Part shown: piece after piece, positions 35,257 to 43,017 of the stretch | Layout of the letters: each line of letters opens with the position of its first letter | Numbering within the stretch: position 1 is the stretch's first letter | Origin: Pollutimonas sp963706785 | GTDB taxonomy: Bacteria; Pseudomonadota; Gammaproteobacteria; Burkholderiales; Burkholderiaceae_B | Reading direction: 5' to 3' | Length of the DNA: 64,000 nucleotides | NCBI GenBank assembly: GCA_963706785.1 | Contig: CAVPNJ010000004.1 | Location: forward strand, 558,001-622,000 | Made by a program: the position numbers and the translations under genes | The notes under the pieces: generated by a model | The model's database searches: none | Told to the model about the DNA's origin: nothing | The model's input: the letters and a program-made list of their open reading frames with translations, nothing else

Positions 35257-35628
35257 ATGTTCGATACCGATCTCGCCACCATCAATCGCAACTTGATTCT
35301 CATTGTGCCCAAACAAGCCGCGCTGGACTGGATCATGAGCGTCGATTCACAGCCGATCGAGGCGCTCACTCTGGACGAGTTGCGCCAAGAGCAAGATGTG
35401 TACCTCTTATCTCAGGACATCGTTAATACGCCTGAACAGGCCGAGCAATGGGCCCTAGAGCGTTACAGCGTATTGTTTGCGTCATTTTTGAACAGCTGGT
35501 TTACTGACGAGACGCTTTGGCCCAAGCGTCGTACTCGCAAGATGTTCCAGCAGTGGTTTGAGGTGCAATACCACTCCACCATCTGGGATCTCTCAACCGA
35601 GCCTCTCGAGCATGACGATTGGAATTGA
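35257..35628 (+). CDS. Passenger protein of the IS66 element, unknown function
   Basis: A 123-residue acidic cytoplasmic protein starting at the ATG 35257, 58 bp inside the left inverted repeat, and ending 16 bp from the convergent end of tnpC. Visible features are INRNLILIVPKQAALDWIMS near the N terminus, LTLDELRQEQDVYLLSQD, and an aromatic C-terminal half (FLNSWFTDETLWPK, MFQQWFEVQYHSTIWDL). I recall similar small hypothetical proteins on bacterial chromosomes but know no function. It is not a transposition gene of the family; the inverted repeats and duplication show that it travels with the element. Confidence 0.75.
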   Translation: MFDTDLATINRNLILIVPKQAALDWIMSVDSQPIEALTLDELRQEQDVYLLSQDIVNTPEQAEQWALERYSVLFASFLNSWFTDETLWPKRRTRKMFQQWFEVQYHSTIWDLSTEPLEHDDWN

Positions 35629-35644
35629 GCAAGCTTTACGGGAG

Positions 35645-37220
35645 TTAAAGCGCAACGTTCCAAGGCAGCAATTCTTCCACCCGATTGACCGGGTGATCGG
35701 CGATCACGGTCAGGACATGGCGCAGGTACGCCTCGGGGTTAACGCCGTTAAGTTTGGCAGTGCCAAGCAGACTGTACATCGTGGCAGCGCGTTCGCCGCC
35801 CGCGTCCGAGCCGAGGAACATGTAATTTTTTCTGCCCAGGGCTACACCGCGCAGCGCGCGTTCGGCGGCGTTATTATCGATCTCGATGCGGCCATCGCCC
35901 AGGTAGCGGATCAGCGCCTGCCATTGGTTCATGGCATAGCCAATAGCCTCGGCCGTTTTCGATTTGCGCGACACTGTTGGCAATTGCTCGCGTAGCCAGG
36001 CATGCAGCGCGGTGACTATCGGTTTGGCATCCTTCTGACGAACTTCGCGCCGCTCCTCGGGCGGACTGCCGCGGATATCGGCTTCAATCTTATAGAGCTC
36101 AGCAATACAGTCAAGCACATGTGTCGTGATAGGCGTGGCGTGCTTCACGTGAATGTCGTAGAACGCGCGTCTGGCGTGCGCCCAGCATGCGGCCTCGATG
36201 ACACGGCCCGATTTGTAGACCTCGTCGTAGCCAGCGAACGCATCGGCTTGCAGAATTCCTTTGTAGTCCTTCAGGTGTGCTCTGTGGATGAATGCCGCGG
36301 CGATCAGCCGAGTAGCGCAGCCACACAGCCGGCGCCGTGGTGTCGCCGCTTGGCCGGTCATCGCGAGCGTAGACCCACAGCCGCGCTTGGCGAGTCTTGC
36401 CGGTGCCGGGCGCGAGCACGTTGATCGGGGTGTCGTCCGTATGCAGTTTTTCGGCCGCAAAGACGTGACGACGCAAGGCATCGAGCAAGGGGCGCAATAA
36501 CTCAAGCACACCACCCACCCAATCGCCGACGGTGCTTTCGCTCAAACTCACGTTTTCGCGTTCGTAGATCTGGCACTGGCGATACAGCGGTTGATGATCC
36601 AGGTATTTGCTGACCATTACGTGGCTGAGCAGCCCTGGGCCAGCGACGCTACGGGCAATAGGTCGGCTGGGCGCCGGCGCCTGCGCGATCCGGTCGCAAC
36701 CGTTGCAGGCCAGGCGCGGGCGCACATGGCGAACGATCCTAAAGCTGGCCGGGATGCGCTCGAGCACTTCGCTCACATCTTCACCGAGGCGCTTCCACGC
36801 TCCACCGCAATCGGGACAGGCCGACTCATTAGGCAGATGCTCGTGTACCTCGCGCGGCAGATGCTCCGGTAGCGGGCGACGCTGCGGCGCCGGGCGCGAC
36901 ACGGGCGCTTGTGCCGACTCGGCCTTCTGGGCGCGTTCGCCCTGGTTGATGTGCAGCTCCTCCAGCTCAAGCTGCAATTGGTCGATCTGGCGAGCAAGCT
37001 TCTCGGACTTCTGGCCAAACACCATGCGTCGCAACTTATCGAGCAGCAAAGTGAGCCGCATGATCTCTTGCTTGTCATCCTGCTTTTGCTCACGCAGCGC
37101 GTCGCGCTCTTGGCGCAGAGCCTGGCGTTCTTCTTTGAGCGCGGTGATCTGTGCTCCTTGCGCGGACAGTAGCGCCTTTAACGCGTCGATATTGTCAGGA
37201 AGGTGGGCACAATTGAGCAT
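35645..37220 (-). pseudogene. tnpC: IS66 transposase TnpC, frameshifted
   Basis: The DDE transposase of the IS66 element read in two frames. From the ATG at 37220 the first frame gives a coiled-coil N terminus (ALKEERQALRQERDALREQK), a Cys-rich zinc region (CPDCGGAWKRLGEDVSEVLE), YLDHQPLYRQCQIYERENVS and HTDDTPINVLAPGTGKT, then goes wrong after RYSADRRG. The other frame continues AHLKDYKGILQADAFAGYDE, EACWAHARRAFYDIH, ALIRYLGDGRIEIDNNAAER and the C-terminal IS66 domain to 35645. The break is a one-base difference near 36281. All catalytic segments are otherwise present, so the mutation is probably recent, or a sequencing error. Confidence 0.9.
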
Positions 37221-37319
37221 AGCCGCTGTTTTACTAAATAGCGCGCAATTTTTCTATATAAAAATGGCGGTGAAGCCAATGAATACGCCATTCTTGGCGT
37301 GTTTTCCCAATCGCTAAAC

Positions 37320-37658
37320 TTAGCTTGGCTTATGGGTGCGTGCGGGCCGTCGCCAATCGATTCCTTCCAGCAACATCGACAGCTGGGCGGGCGTTAAATG
37401 CACCGCCCCGGACTCGGCGCCGGGCCAGACGAAGTGGCCTTGCTCCAGGCGTTTTGCCAGCAAGCACATGCCGTCGCCGCTCCACCACAGCACTTTAATA
37501 CGATCGCCTTTGCGCCCGCGAAACACGAACACATGGCCGCTAAAGGGATCCTCGGACAGCTTCAGCTGAACAAGTGCGGCAAGGCCGTCAAAACCGCGAC
37601 GCATGTCCGTGGCCCCGGCCGCCAGCCAAACCCGGGTACCCGCGGGAAGCCCGATCAT
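37320..37658 (-). CDS. tnpB: IS66 accessory protein TnpB (Orf2)
   Basis: 112 residues from the ATG at 37658, which overlaps the stop of the upstream tnpA part as ATGA; an upstream start in the same frame is unlikely. The sequence IGLPAGTRVWLAAGATDMRR, GFDGLAALVQ, FRGRKGDRIKVLWWSGDGMC and KRLEQGHFVWP is the standard IS66 Orf2 pattern. It is required for transposition together with TnpA and TnpC. It is intact here, unlike its neighbours. Confidence 0.95.
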   Translation of the reverse strand: MIGLPAGTRVWLAAGATDMRRGFDGLAALVQLKLSEDPFSGHVFVFRGRKGDRIKVLWWSGDGMCLLAKRLEQGHFVWPGAESGAVHLTPAQLSMLLEGIDWRRPARTHKPS

Positions 37659-37963
37659 TGCAGCGCCTCGATGACGGTTCGTAATAACGCGGGCGTGCAC
37701 GCCCCCTCAATGAACAATTCTCCCTTTCCCAAGACCACCCGCAGTCGGTGTGCGGTTCGGCCATCCTCCATCACTGGCGGCGAGGGCTTGGCCATCGTTA
37801 TAGGCGTCCCAGACTCACTCCCGACATCAACCGACACCTGGTCGGACAACGCCACAGCTAACCATTGCTGCTCCAGTTCGGCCCGCTCTACTGGCCTTCC
37901 ATATTGCCCAGCGAGATACTCGCGGCGCCACTTTGTAAGCAGGTTGTAGTGCAAGTCCCGTTG
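37655..37963 (-). pseudogene. tnpA: IS66 TnpA (Orf1), C-terminal fragment
   Basis: The C-terminal part of IS66 Orf1: RQRDLHYNLLTKWRREYLAG, then the basic and acidic C terminus ending LFIEGACTPALLRTVIEALQ. The upstream part is missing because a second insertion separates it from the N-terminal fragment at 39331-39464. A TTG at 37990 opens the frame artificially inside the inserted DNA. Joining the fragments gives SLAQFARR followed by QRDLHYNLLTKW, a continuous Orf1 helix-turn-helix region. Confidence 0.85.
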
Positions 37964-39330
37964 CCGTACATGGACGCCCCCGTTTGCCAAGCTTTCAGTT
38001 CATGATGGGTTCGAAGGTATAGATTGCACCCGTACATCCGGACTTTCGTTGCGGCTGAGCCGCTGTCCCTGATGGGATTTGCTGGTCGGCGTCCCAACCG
38101 CTTTGTCGCACTCGAGGTGCCGCAGCCGTTCGGGCTTTGCCAACCACGGTCTAACCTGTCTTGCCATCACTGCGTGATCGCCTGAGCAATCGGTGGTTCG
38201 ATCTCCTGCTACGTTGACAGTTGGTCGTCTGTCGCTGCTTACGCGGCGAGCAGTTGCGCAGCGTAGTTGGGCTCGGAACTCTCGTCCGTGCGCCAGCAGC
38301 GCCCAGACGATTCGAGCATTCTTGTTGGCCAGCGCCACCGCTGCCACGTTCGGGTGGCGCCGCCCGAGCAGTCCGGCGCAGCCAGACGTTGGTATTCACG
38401 GCCTTGCGCTGCGCCGCCAGGATCACCGAGCGCGCGCCATGGATCAGCAGCGTGCGCAGGTAGCGTCGCCGCGCTTGCTGATGCCCAGCAGCGTCGGCTT
38501 GCCGCCGCTGGAGTGCTGCCGGGGCACCAGCCCGAGCCAGGCCGCGACCTGCCGACCGTTGTCGAAGCTCTTCGCGTCGCCGATCGATGGCGACCAGCGC
38601 ACTGGCGGTGATCGGGCCGATGCCCGGGATCTTCTCGAGCTTCCGGCTGAGCTCGCTGCTGCGATGCCACGCCTGGATCTGGGCCTCGAGCTCGTCGACC
38701 TGCCGATCCAGCTCCTTGAGGTGCTCGAGCAGGCGACTCGATCAGCTGCCGGAACGAGCCCGGCAGCTCGTTGCTCGCATCTTCGAGCAGCTCGGCACGC
38801 GCTTGGCGATGTGAGCGATCCCTGCGGCATGATCAGGCCGAACTCGCCAAGCAGGCCGCGGATCTGATTGGCCTGCGCGGTGCGCGCCTTCACGAAGCCC
38901 TGGCGCACCCGGTGCAGCGCCAGGACCGCCTGCTGCTCGACGTTCTTGATCGGCACGAAGCGCATGTTCGGCCGCGCCGACCGCTTCGCAGATCGCCTCG
39001 GCATCGGCCGCGTCGTTCTTGTTGGTCTTGACGTAGGGCTTGACGAACTGCGGCGCCATCAGCCGAACGTGTGGCCGAAGCTCCTGCAGCTTGCGCGCCC
39101 AGTGGTGAGCACTGCCGCACGCCTCCATGCCGATCAGGCAGGGCGGCAGGTTCGACGAAGAACGCCGCCATCTGGTCACGCTGCAGCTGCTTCTTCAGCA
39201 CGACCCTTGCCGTGCTCGTCGACGCCGTGGACCTGGAACACGTTCTTTGCCAGATCGATGCCAACAGTCGTAATCTTCATGGTGGACGCCCCTCTCGGTT
39301 CAAGTGGTTGATGACACTTCCACTTTGGCA
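37964..39330 (-). mobile_element. Decayed IS110-superfamily element (IS1111-like) inserted in IS66 tnpA
   Basis: About 1.37 kb separates the two halves of IS66 tnpA. It carries a transposase reading frame with several frameshifts (38239-39280), only about 50 bp of non-coding DNA 5' of the gene and about 275 bp 3' of it. A long 3' non-coding end is the arrangement described for IS1111-type members, where the guide RNA lies downstream of the transposase. Boundaries are inferred from where tnpA homology stops and resumes, so they are accurate to several bases only. No target duplication is expected for this family. Confidence 0.75.
38239..39280 (-). pseudogene. IS110/IS1111-family transposase with multiple frameshifts
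   Basis: From the ATG at 39280 the start MKITTVGIDLAKNVFQVHGV is clear, with the first catalytic Asp. Frame changes follow at several places: GMEACGSAHHWARKLQELR and VKTNKNDAADAEAICEAVG in one frame; NVEQQAVLALHRVRQGFVKA, RTAQANQIRGLLGEFG and DNGRQVAAWLGLVPRQHSSG with GKPTLLGISKRGD in another; and the end PNYAAQLLAA before a stop at 38239. All family segments occur in order, so it is one gene broken by about five or more indels. The number of indels, most in G/C runs, suggests real decay or poor sequence quality in this stretch. Confidence 0.88.
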
Positions 39331-39464
39331 CGTCGGGCAAACTGAGCCAGGGAAACGGAGCTGCACAGCAATTCCTCCACCGTCTGGCGCTTCATTTCTT
39401 TGCTGAAATGGCGACGCGGCAATTTTCGGTAGTGGTCGCGGTGCATTGATGTCAAAGTTGTCAT
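39331..39464 (-). pseudogene. tnpA: IS66 TnpA (Orf1), N-terminal fragment
   Basis: From the ATG at 39464, with a GGGGA motif upstream, the frame reads MTTLTSMHRDHYRKLPRRHF, SKEMKRQTVEELLCSSVSLA and QFARR, the usual N terminus of an IS66 Orf1, until homology stops at about 39331 at the nested insertion. It lies 53 bp inside the right inverted repeat, the normal place for tnpA. Confidence 0.82.
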
Positions 39465-39544
39465 AGGTCCCCGTCTGTCTTTAGCGGGAACCTATTTTCC
39501 GGATCTGGCGATTCAGCTCAAGACGGTACTGGGCGGGTGCTTAC

Positions 39545-39552
39545 TATCAATC
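39545..39552. repeat. Right 8-bp target-site duplication of the IS66 element
   Basis: TATCAATC, identical to 35164-35171. It shows that the element inserted as one piece including the passenger ORF, and that the nested insertion happened inside it. Confidence 0.92.
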
Positions 39553-39616
39553 GGCTCGATGAAACATCTAACGCCCCAGCCAATACGGTGCCTTCGATGC
39601 CATTCCCTACCCTCAA

Positions 39617-39702
39617 GCCGTCGTGCCTGGGGCTGGGTAAGCGATTCATTCGCCTGCCGCATTACCGGGCCTTTGCGGGGAGACAAGGCCGCGCTGTCTG
39701 AG
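39617..39702. repeat. Long palindrome copy B, left half
   Basis: The 21 bases at 39617-39637 pair perfectly with 41029-41049, and the 24 bases at 39657-39680 pair perfectly with 40965-40988, on the other side of the IS110 element. Removing 39703-40914 (element plus one core copy) restores a palindrome of about 220 bp, the size of copy A. The left half ends in CTGTCTGAG directly at the insertion. Confidence 0.88.
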
Positions 39703-39705
39703 ATT

Positions 39706-40671
39706 CTATAGTTCAATGCAAATGTTTCTTGTGATCCAGCGTTGCGCACTGAATGACGTTTGGGTTCGCCAGATGGCAAAGGCGATTTTCAGCAACTTAC
39801 GACCCAGGATCACAAACGATTCCGTGCTGGTTAGCCCGCGAGCACGCAACGCCTGATAAACCGGTTTAAAGACTTTTGTTCTACTGGCTGAGAAAGCCAT
39901 CATAAAGAGCTGGCGCCGCAACAGAGGCGGGCCGCTTTTAGACAGGCGTCGCTTACCCCGTTTCTGACCTGAATCCATAGGCCGAGGGTCCAAGCCCGAA
40001 AAAGCCACCAGGGCGTCCTCATTGACAAAGCCGATGCGCCCGAACAAGCACACCAGCAGCGCGGCGCCTTGAGGGCCGATGCCTGGAATCGTGCGCAGCT
40101 GTTTGGCGCTGGCTGCCAAGTCTTTCTGACTGCTAATCAATCGCTCAATTCGCTCGTCAATCTGGCTAAGCAAGCGATCAAATTGCGTGATCAAAGCGTG
40201 CACCGGGCTATCCAGACCACGTAGGTCTTTGAAGGATTTTTCAATGCCCTCGCGTTGCACGACCAGTCCGGCTCGGCGCCGCAGGAGCTGATTGACTTCT
40301 TGTTCGACAAGGGTGCCGGCCTGAAACGTGTGCAGACTGGCATGGTGTTCATGCAAATAGCGGCTAATCAATTGAGCGTCCACACGGTTTGTTTTACCGC
40401 GTTGCCCCAGGGCCTTGGCGTAGCAGTGCACATGGCGCGCGTTCAGCACGTAGGAGGCGATTCCCCGTTGCTGGGCCAGGTCGATGAGCTGGCGATGGTA
40501 TTCGCCTGTGGATTCGACGGCGATGCGCGAGCCGGACGGGACCTGGTTTAGCCAGCCCTTAATATGAACCTCGGTATTACGGATTGTGGTATTGCACTCA
40601 GGATGCCCCACCACGCCGATAACCAGCTCAGCCTTGGCAACGTCTACCCCAAAATTCAAAACGTCTTGCAT
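39706..40671 (-). CDS. IS110-family transposase (bridge-RNA-guided recombinase)
   Basis: A 321-residue recombinase. The N-terminal RuvC-like DEDD domain begins NFGVDVAKAELVIGVVG (Asp10), with Glu53 in AVESTGEY and GKTNRVDAQLISRYL (Asp98; the residue three before it, often Asp, is Asn95). A coiled coil follows (LIEQ-type, about 115-185), then the C-terminal Tnp domain with helix-hairpin-helix LRTIPGIGPQGAALLVCLFG and the catalytic serine region GLDPRPMDSGQKRGKRRLSK. The frame is complete and uninterrupted, in contrast to the neighbouring decayed element. It uses a structured RNA from the element end to join donor and target DNA. Confidence 0.93.
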   Translation of the reverse strand: MQDVLNFGVDVAKAELVIGVVGHPECNTTIRNTEVHIKGWLNQVPSGSRIAVESTGEYHRQLIDLAQQRGIASYVLNARHVHCYAKALGQRGKTNRVDAQLISRYLHEHHASLHTFQAGTLVEQEVNQLLRRRAGLVVQREGIEKSFKDLRGLDSPVHALITQFDRLLSQIDERIERLISSQKDLAASAKQLRTIPGIGPQGAALLVCLFGRIGFVNEDALVAFSGLDPRPMDSGQKRGKRRLSKSGPPLLRRQLFMMAFSASRTKVFKPVYQALRARGLTSTESFVILGRKLLKIAFAIWRTQTSFSAQRWITRNICIEL

Positions 40672-40683
40672 GACACGCCTCTC

Positions 40684-40895
40684 CAGCGGAAAATAAAGGA
40701 TGCTGGGGTGTGCAGCCGCCTGACTCGTAGGCTTGTATCCAATCGGCAGTGCCGGCGGTAGCCGGACTGCGAGATTCCTTATCGACGATGTGCAGGCGGG
40801 GTGGGAGCATTCTCAAACAGTCGGTCCGTGGTAGCGGCCGATGCCAACACAGCAGTCCCTCCACCCCAGCGCTTTTAGTGTTCACTAAAAACGCT
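40684..40895 (-). ncRNA. Predicted bridge RNA (seekRNA) of the IS110 element
   Basis: On the minus strand, 5' to 3': a hairpin 40895-40868 (13-bp arms, one mismatch); a stem-loop closed by GGGGTGG/CCACCCC (40867-40861 with 40804-40798), which should be the target-binding loop; and a second stem-loop with the apical stem GCAGTCCGGC / GCCGGCACTGC (40770-40746), which should be the donor-binding loop. The second loop carries GAATCT (40777-40772), identical to the element's right end plus core, and ATACAAGC (40738-40731), the complement of the first eight bases of its left end. The first loop carries CTGTTTGAG (40820-40812), which differs by one U/C from the target flank CTGTCTGAG. These matches are what bridge RNAs need. 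Exact RNA ends are unknown. Confidence 0.72.
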
Positions 40896-40914
40896 GTAAA
40901 AACTATACAAGCAG

Positions 40915-41049
40915 CACGCTTGCGGAAAGTCCTGTGGACTGTCCGCGCTGCGAGTTCGCGGCCGCCCCGCAAAGGCCCGGTAATGCGGGCAGCACTGGCA
41001 AAGCCAGGGCCGGGCGAATCTAGCGCACCCCAGCCCCAGGCACGACGGC
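40915..41049. repeat. Long palindrome copy B, right half
   Basis: It begins at the IS110 junction and contains the small hairpin GGAAAGTCC-TGT-GGACTGTCC at 40924-40944, comparable to the central hairpin of copy A, then the two blocks that pair with the left half (40965-40988 and 41029-41049). Its GAGTTCGCG and GCGGGCAG motifs are shared with copy A. Confidence 0.85.
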
Positions 41050-41054
41050 GCTTA

Positions 41055-41225
41055 AGAACTAAGAACCTAGAACGTGGAACCTAGAGCCTGAAACTTTGAA
41101 CTAAGAACGGAGAACCAAGAACCAACAGCACCCAATCATCAATACGACTTTTCGACAATCTCCACACGAATCGAGAAAAGCAAAAACTCGATAACGAACA
41201 CAATATCGAACCCGATAACCACCCA
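41055..41225. repeat. A-rich gene-free stretch with short repeats
   Basis: Between palindrome B and ggt the sequence is A+C-rich. In 41055-41125 short units such as CTAAGAAC, CTAGAAC and GAACC recur (AACTAAGAACCTAG, GGAACCTAGAGC, GAACTAAGAACG). No gene, promoter or terminator could be recognised. It is probably low-complexity DNA bordering the palindrome. Confidence 0.4.
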
Positions 41226-43013
41226 TCACCCACCAGCCGAAACACCCTCCCGACGCGGATCCGAGCCGCCCTCAAGACCATTCGGCGACAGCACAATCCC
41301 CTGCAAACCACTAGGGAAATTAACCTCCCGAACCTCGTGCCCCATCTTCCGTAAGTCCGTAGCCAAACCATGTAAAGACGTATCCTTCTCAAGTTCCGTG
41401 AAAGAATTACGGCTACCCCGATTTGGCAAATCAATTGCCTGCTGAATATTCAATCCCCATTCCAGCACCCCCAGCAGCGTTTTGGCCACGTAATTGATAA
41501 TCGCACTGCCTCCAGGCGAACCAATTGCCATAATCGGCTTGCCATCCTTCAGTACGATCATCGGTGCCATCGAACTGCGCGGGCGCTTCAAAGGCTCTAG
41601 ACGATTGGCTACTGGCTTACCCGAAGAATCGGTATCGACAAGTGAAAAGTCCGTCAGCTGGTTATTCAGCAAGTATCCGTTCACAAAAATCTTGCTGCCA
41701 AACGCCGACTCAATTGTGCTCGTCATCGACACAACATTGCCGGTCGCGTCGACCGCCACCAGATGAGACGTAGAAGGCAGTTCAGGCGAAGCGTCTTTAC
41801 CGCGTACGGCCAACATCCCCACGGGATCACCGGGCGGTGCTCGACTTATCGTCTTCTCGGGTCGTATAAGGCTGGCGCGCAGCGCCAAATATGCGGGATT
41901 CAAAAGAGCCTTGACTGGTACATCGATGAAGGCCGGATCCGCGACATAAACGTCGCGATCCGCATAGGCCAGCTTGCCCGCTTCGGAAAAGTAGTGCACC
42001 GCCTCCAGGGAGTCTGGAGGTAGTGTCGCAATAGGCGTATGTGAAAGAATCTCGAGCATCTGAATTACGGTCAACGGGCCGGAACTGGGCGGCGGCATGC
42101 CACACAAGGTATATGACTTGTAAGGCGCACATAAGGGCGCTCTTTCCAGCGCGTGATAATTCGCCAGATCTTTCGTGGTCAGATCGCCCGGAACGACGTG
42201 CGCCCCCACAGCATTCACCATGTCTTGCGCTATATCACCTTCGTAGAAGGCGGTAGGTCCTTCACGGGCGACACGTCGGAACACCTGCGCCAACGGCTCG
42301 TTTACAAGCCTATGGCCCACCGGCCAAGGCTCTCCATCAGCGTCGTAAAAATAGGCCGCAGCGTCGGCTTGGTCGCGCAAGCCATTGTTATTTTTCAGTA
42401 GAGCGTGCAATCGCTCCGTAACGGGAAACCCTTGCTCCGCCAGAGCAATGGCAGGCGCAAAAAGACGATCCCAGCTTAAACGGCCATGCTGGTCGTGCAT
42501 AAGCGCCAATACGCTTAACAATCCAGGGGTCCCCACCGATCGACCGCTGTTGACGGCTTCCCAGAAAGGAATCGCTTTGCCGCTTTTCATGAAGCGGTCG
42601 CTGCGTGCCGCGGCGGGCGCCGTCTCGCGGCCGTCATAGGCTTGCACAAGCTTCGTTCGCGCATCATAGGCGACGACAAAAGCACCGCCGCCGATGCCCG
42701 AAGACTGCGGTTCGACTAAATTCAACACCATCTGGCTGGCAATGATCGCGTCGGTGGCGCTGCCGCCCTCAGCCAGGACGTCGACGCCAGCCTGAGTCGC
42801 TAATGGATTTGCGCTGCTGACCATGTAATTCGGTGCAAGCACAACACCCTTTCCGGGCACAAGCAATCGCGAAGCCGCTTCCGGATTAATGTCCTGCACA
42901 CTGGTAGACGGGTTTGGATCAAATGCCAGTGTGGCCTGCCAGGGCCATACACAGGCGATGCTTGCAACACAAGTGACGGCAAGCCGAAAAACATGATGCG
43001 TCAGGTAGTTCAC
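41226..43013 (-). CDS. ggt: Gamma-glutamyltransferase (gamma-glutamyltranspeptidase)
   Basis: 595 residues from a GTG at 43013, with AAAGGTG upstream; the longer frame runs back into lysR and is not real. The signal peptide is NYLTHHVFRLAVTCVASIAC up to about AFA. The large subunit starts with GVVLAPNYMVSSANPLATQA and has NLVEPQSSGIGGGAFVV. The autocleavage site and N-terminal Thr nucleophile of the small subunit lie in LPSTSHLVAVDATGNVVSMT (about residue 395). PRSSMAPMIVLKDGKPIMAI and GSPGGSAIINYV complete the active site. It hydrolyses or transfers the gamma-glutamyl group of glutathione in the periplasm. It is four bases downstream of lysR and so probably co-transcribed with it. Confidence 0.93.
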   Translation of the reverse strand: MNYLTHHVFRLAVTCVASIACVWPWQATLAFDPNPSTSVQDINPEAASRLLVPGKGVVLAPNYMVSSANPLATQAGVDVLAEGGSATDAIIASQMVLNLVEPQSSGIGGGAFVVAYDARTKLVQAYDGRETAPAAARSDRFMKSGKAIPFWEAVNSGRSVGTPGLLSVLALMHDQHGRLSWDRLFAPAIALAEQGFPVTERLHALLKNNNGLRDQADAAAYFYDADGEPWPVGHRLVNEPLAQVFRRVAREGPTAFYEGDIAQDMVNAVGAHVVPGDLTTKDLANYHALERAPLCAPYKSYTLCGMPPPSSGPLTVIQMLEILSHTPIATLPPDSLEAVHYFSEAGKLAYADRDVYVADPAFIDVPVKALLNPAYLALRASLIRPEKTISRAPPGDPVGMLAVRGKDASPELPSTSHLVAVDATGNVVSMTSTIESAFGSKIFVNGYLLNNQLTDFSLVDTDSSGKPVANRLEPLKRPRSSMAPMIVLKDGKPIMAIGSPGGSAIINYVAKTLLGVLEWGLNIQQAIDLPNRGSRNSFTELEKDTSLHGLATDLRKMGHEVREVNFPSGLQGIVLSPNGLEGGSDPRREGVSAGG

Positions 43014-43017
43014 GTTT

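Larger units (their letters stand above)
35172..39544 (-). mobile_element. IS66-family element with a passenger gene and a nested insertion
   Basis: Terminal inverted repeats of 28 bp: 35172-35199 begins GTAAGCACCC and continues AGTACCGTCTTGA after a four-base difference; the reverse complement of 39517-39544 matches 24 of 28. Both ends start with GTAAGC, as is usual for IS66, and are flanked by identical 8-bp duplications. Inside, from the left: a passenger ORF (plus strand), tnpC (frameshifted), tnpB, and tnpA split by another insertion of about 1.37 kb. Without that insertion the element is about 3.0 kb, some 0.5 kb longer than a typical IS66, which the passenger accounts for. It is no longer self-mobile as read, since tnpA and tnpC are broken. 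Confidence 0.93.
39703..40912 (-). mobile_element. IS110-family insertion sequence, apparently intact, inside palindrome B
   Basis: The element reads on the minus strand. Its right end (39703) lies three bases beyond the transposase stop, its left end (40912) about 240 bp upstream of the start. The ends are set by the CT core dinucleotide (AG on the plus strand) at 39701-39702 and 40913-40914. Inverted TATAGTT motifs lie just inside both ends (39707-39713 and 40901-40907 in complement). Long 5' non-coding DNA and a transposase ending at the right end is the layout of the IS110 group, which carries the bridge RNA upstream of the gene. The host sequence is the long palindrome B. Confidence 0.85.

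Noticed and set aside
36607..37317. 236-codon plus-strand frame
   Set aside because: It is antisense to IS66 tnpC, rich in Ser/Arg as expected from the complement of a Gln/Glu/Leu-rich coiled-coil gene.
38193..38867. 224-codon plus-strand frame inside the decayed IS110-like element
   Set aside because: It is antisense to the transposase pseudogene, with no domain.
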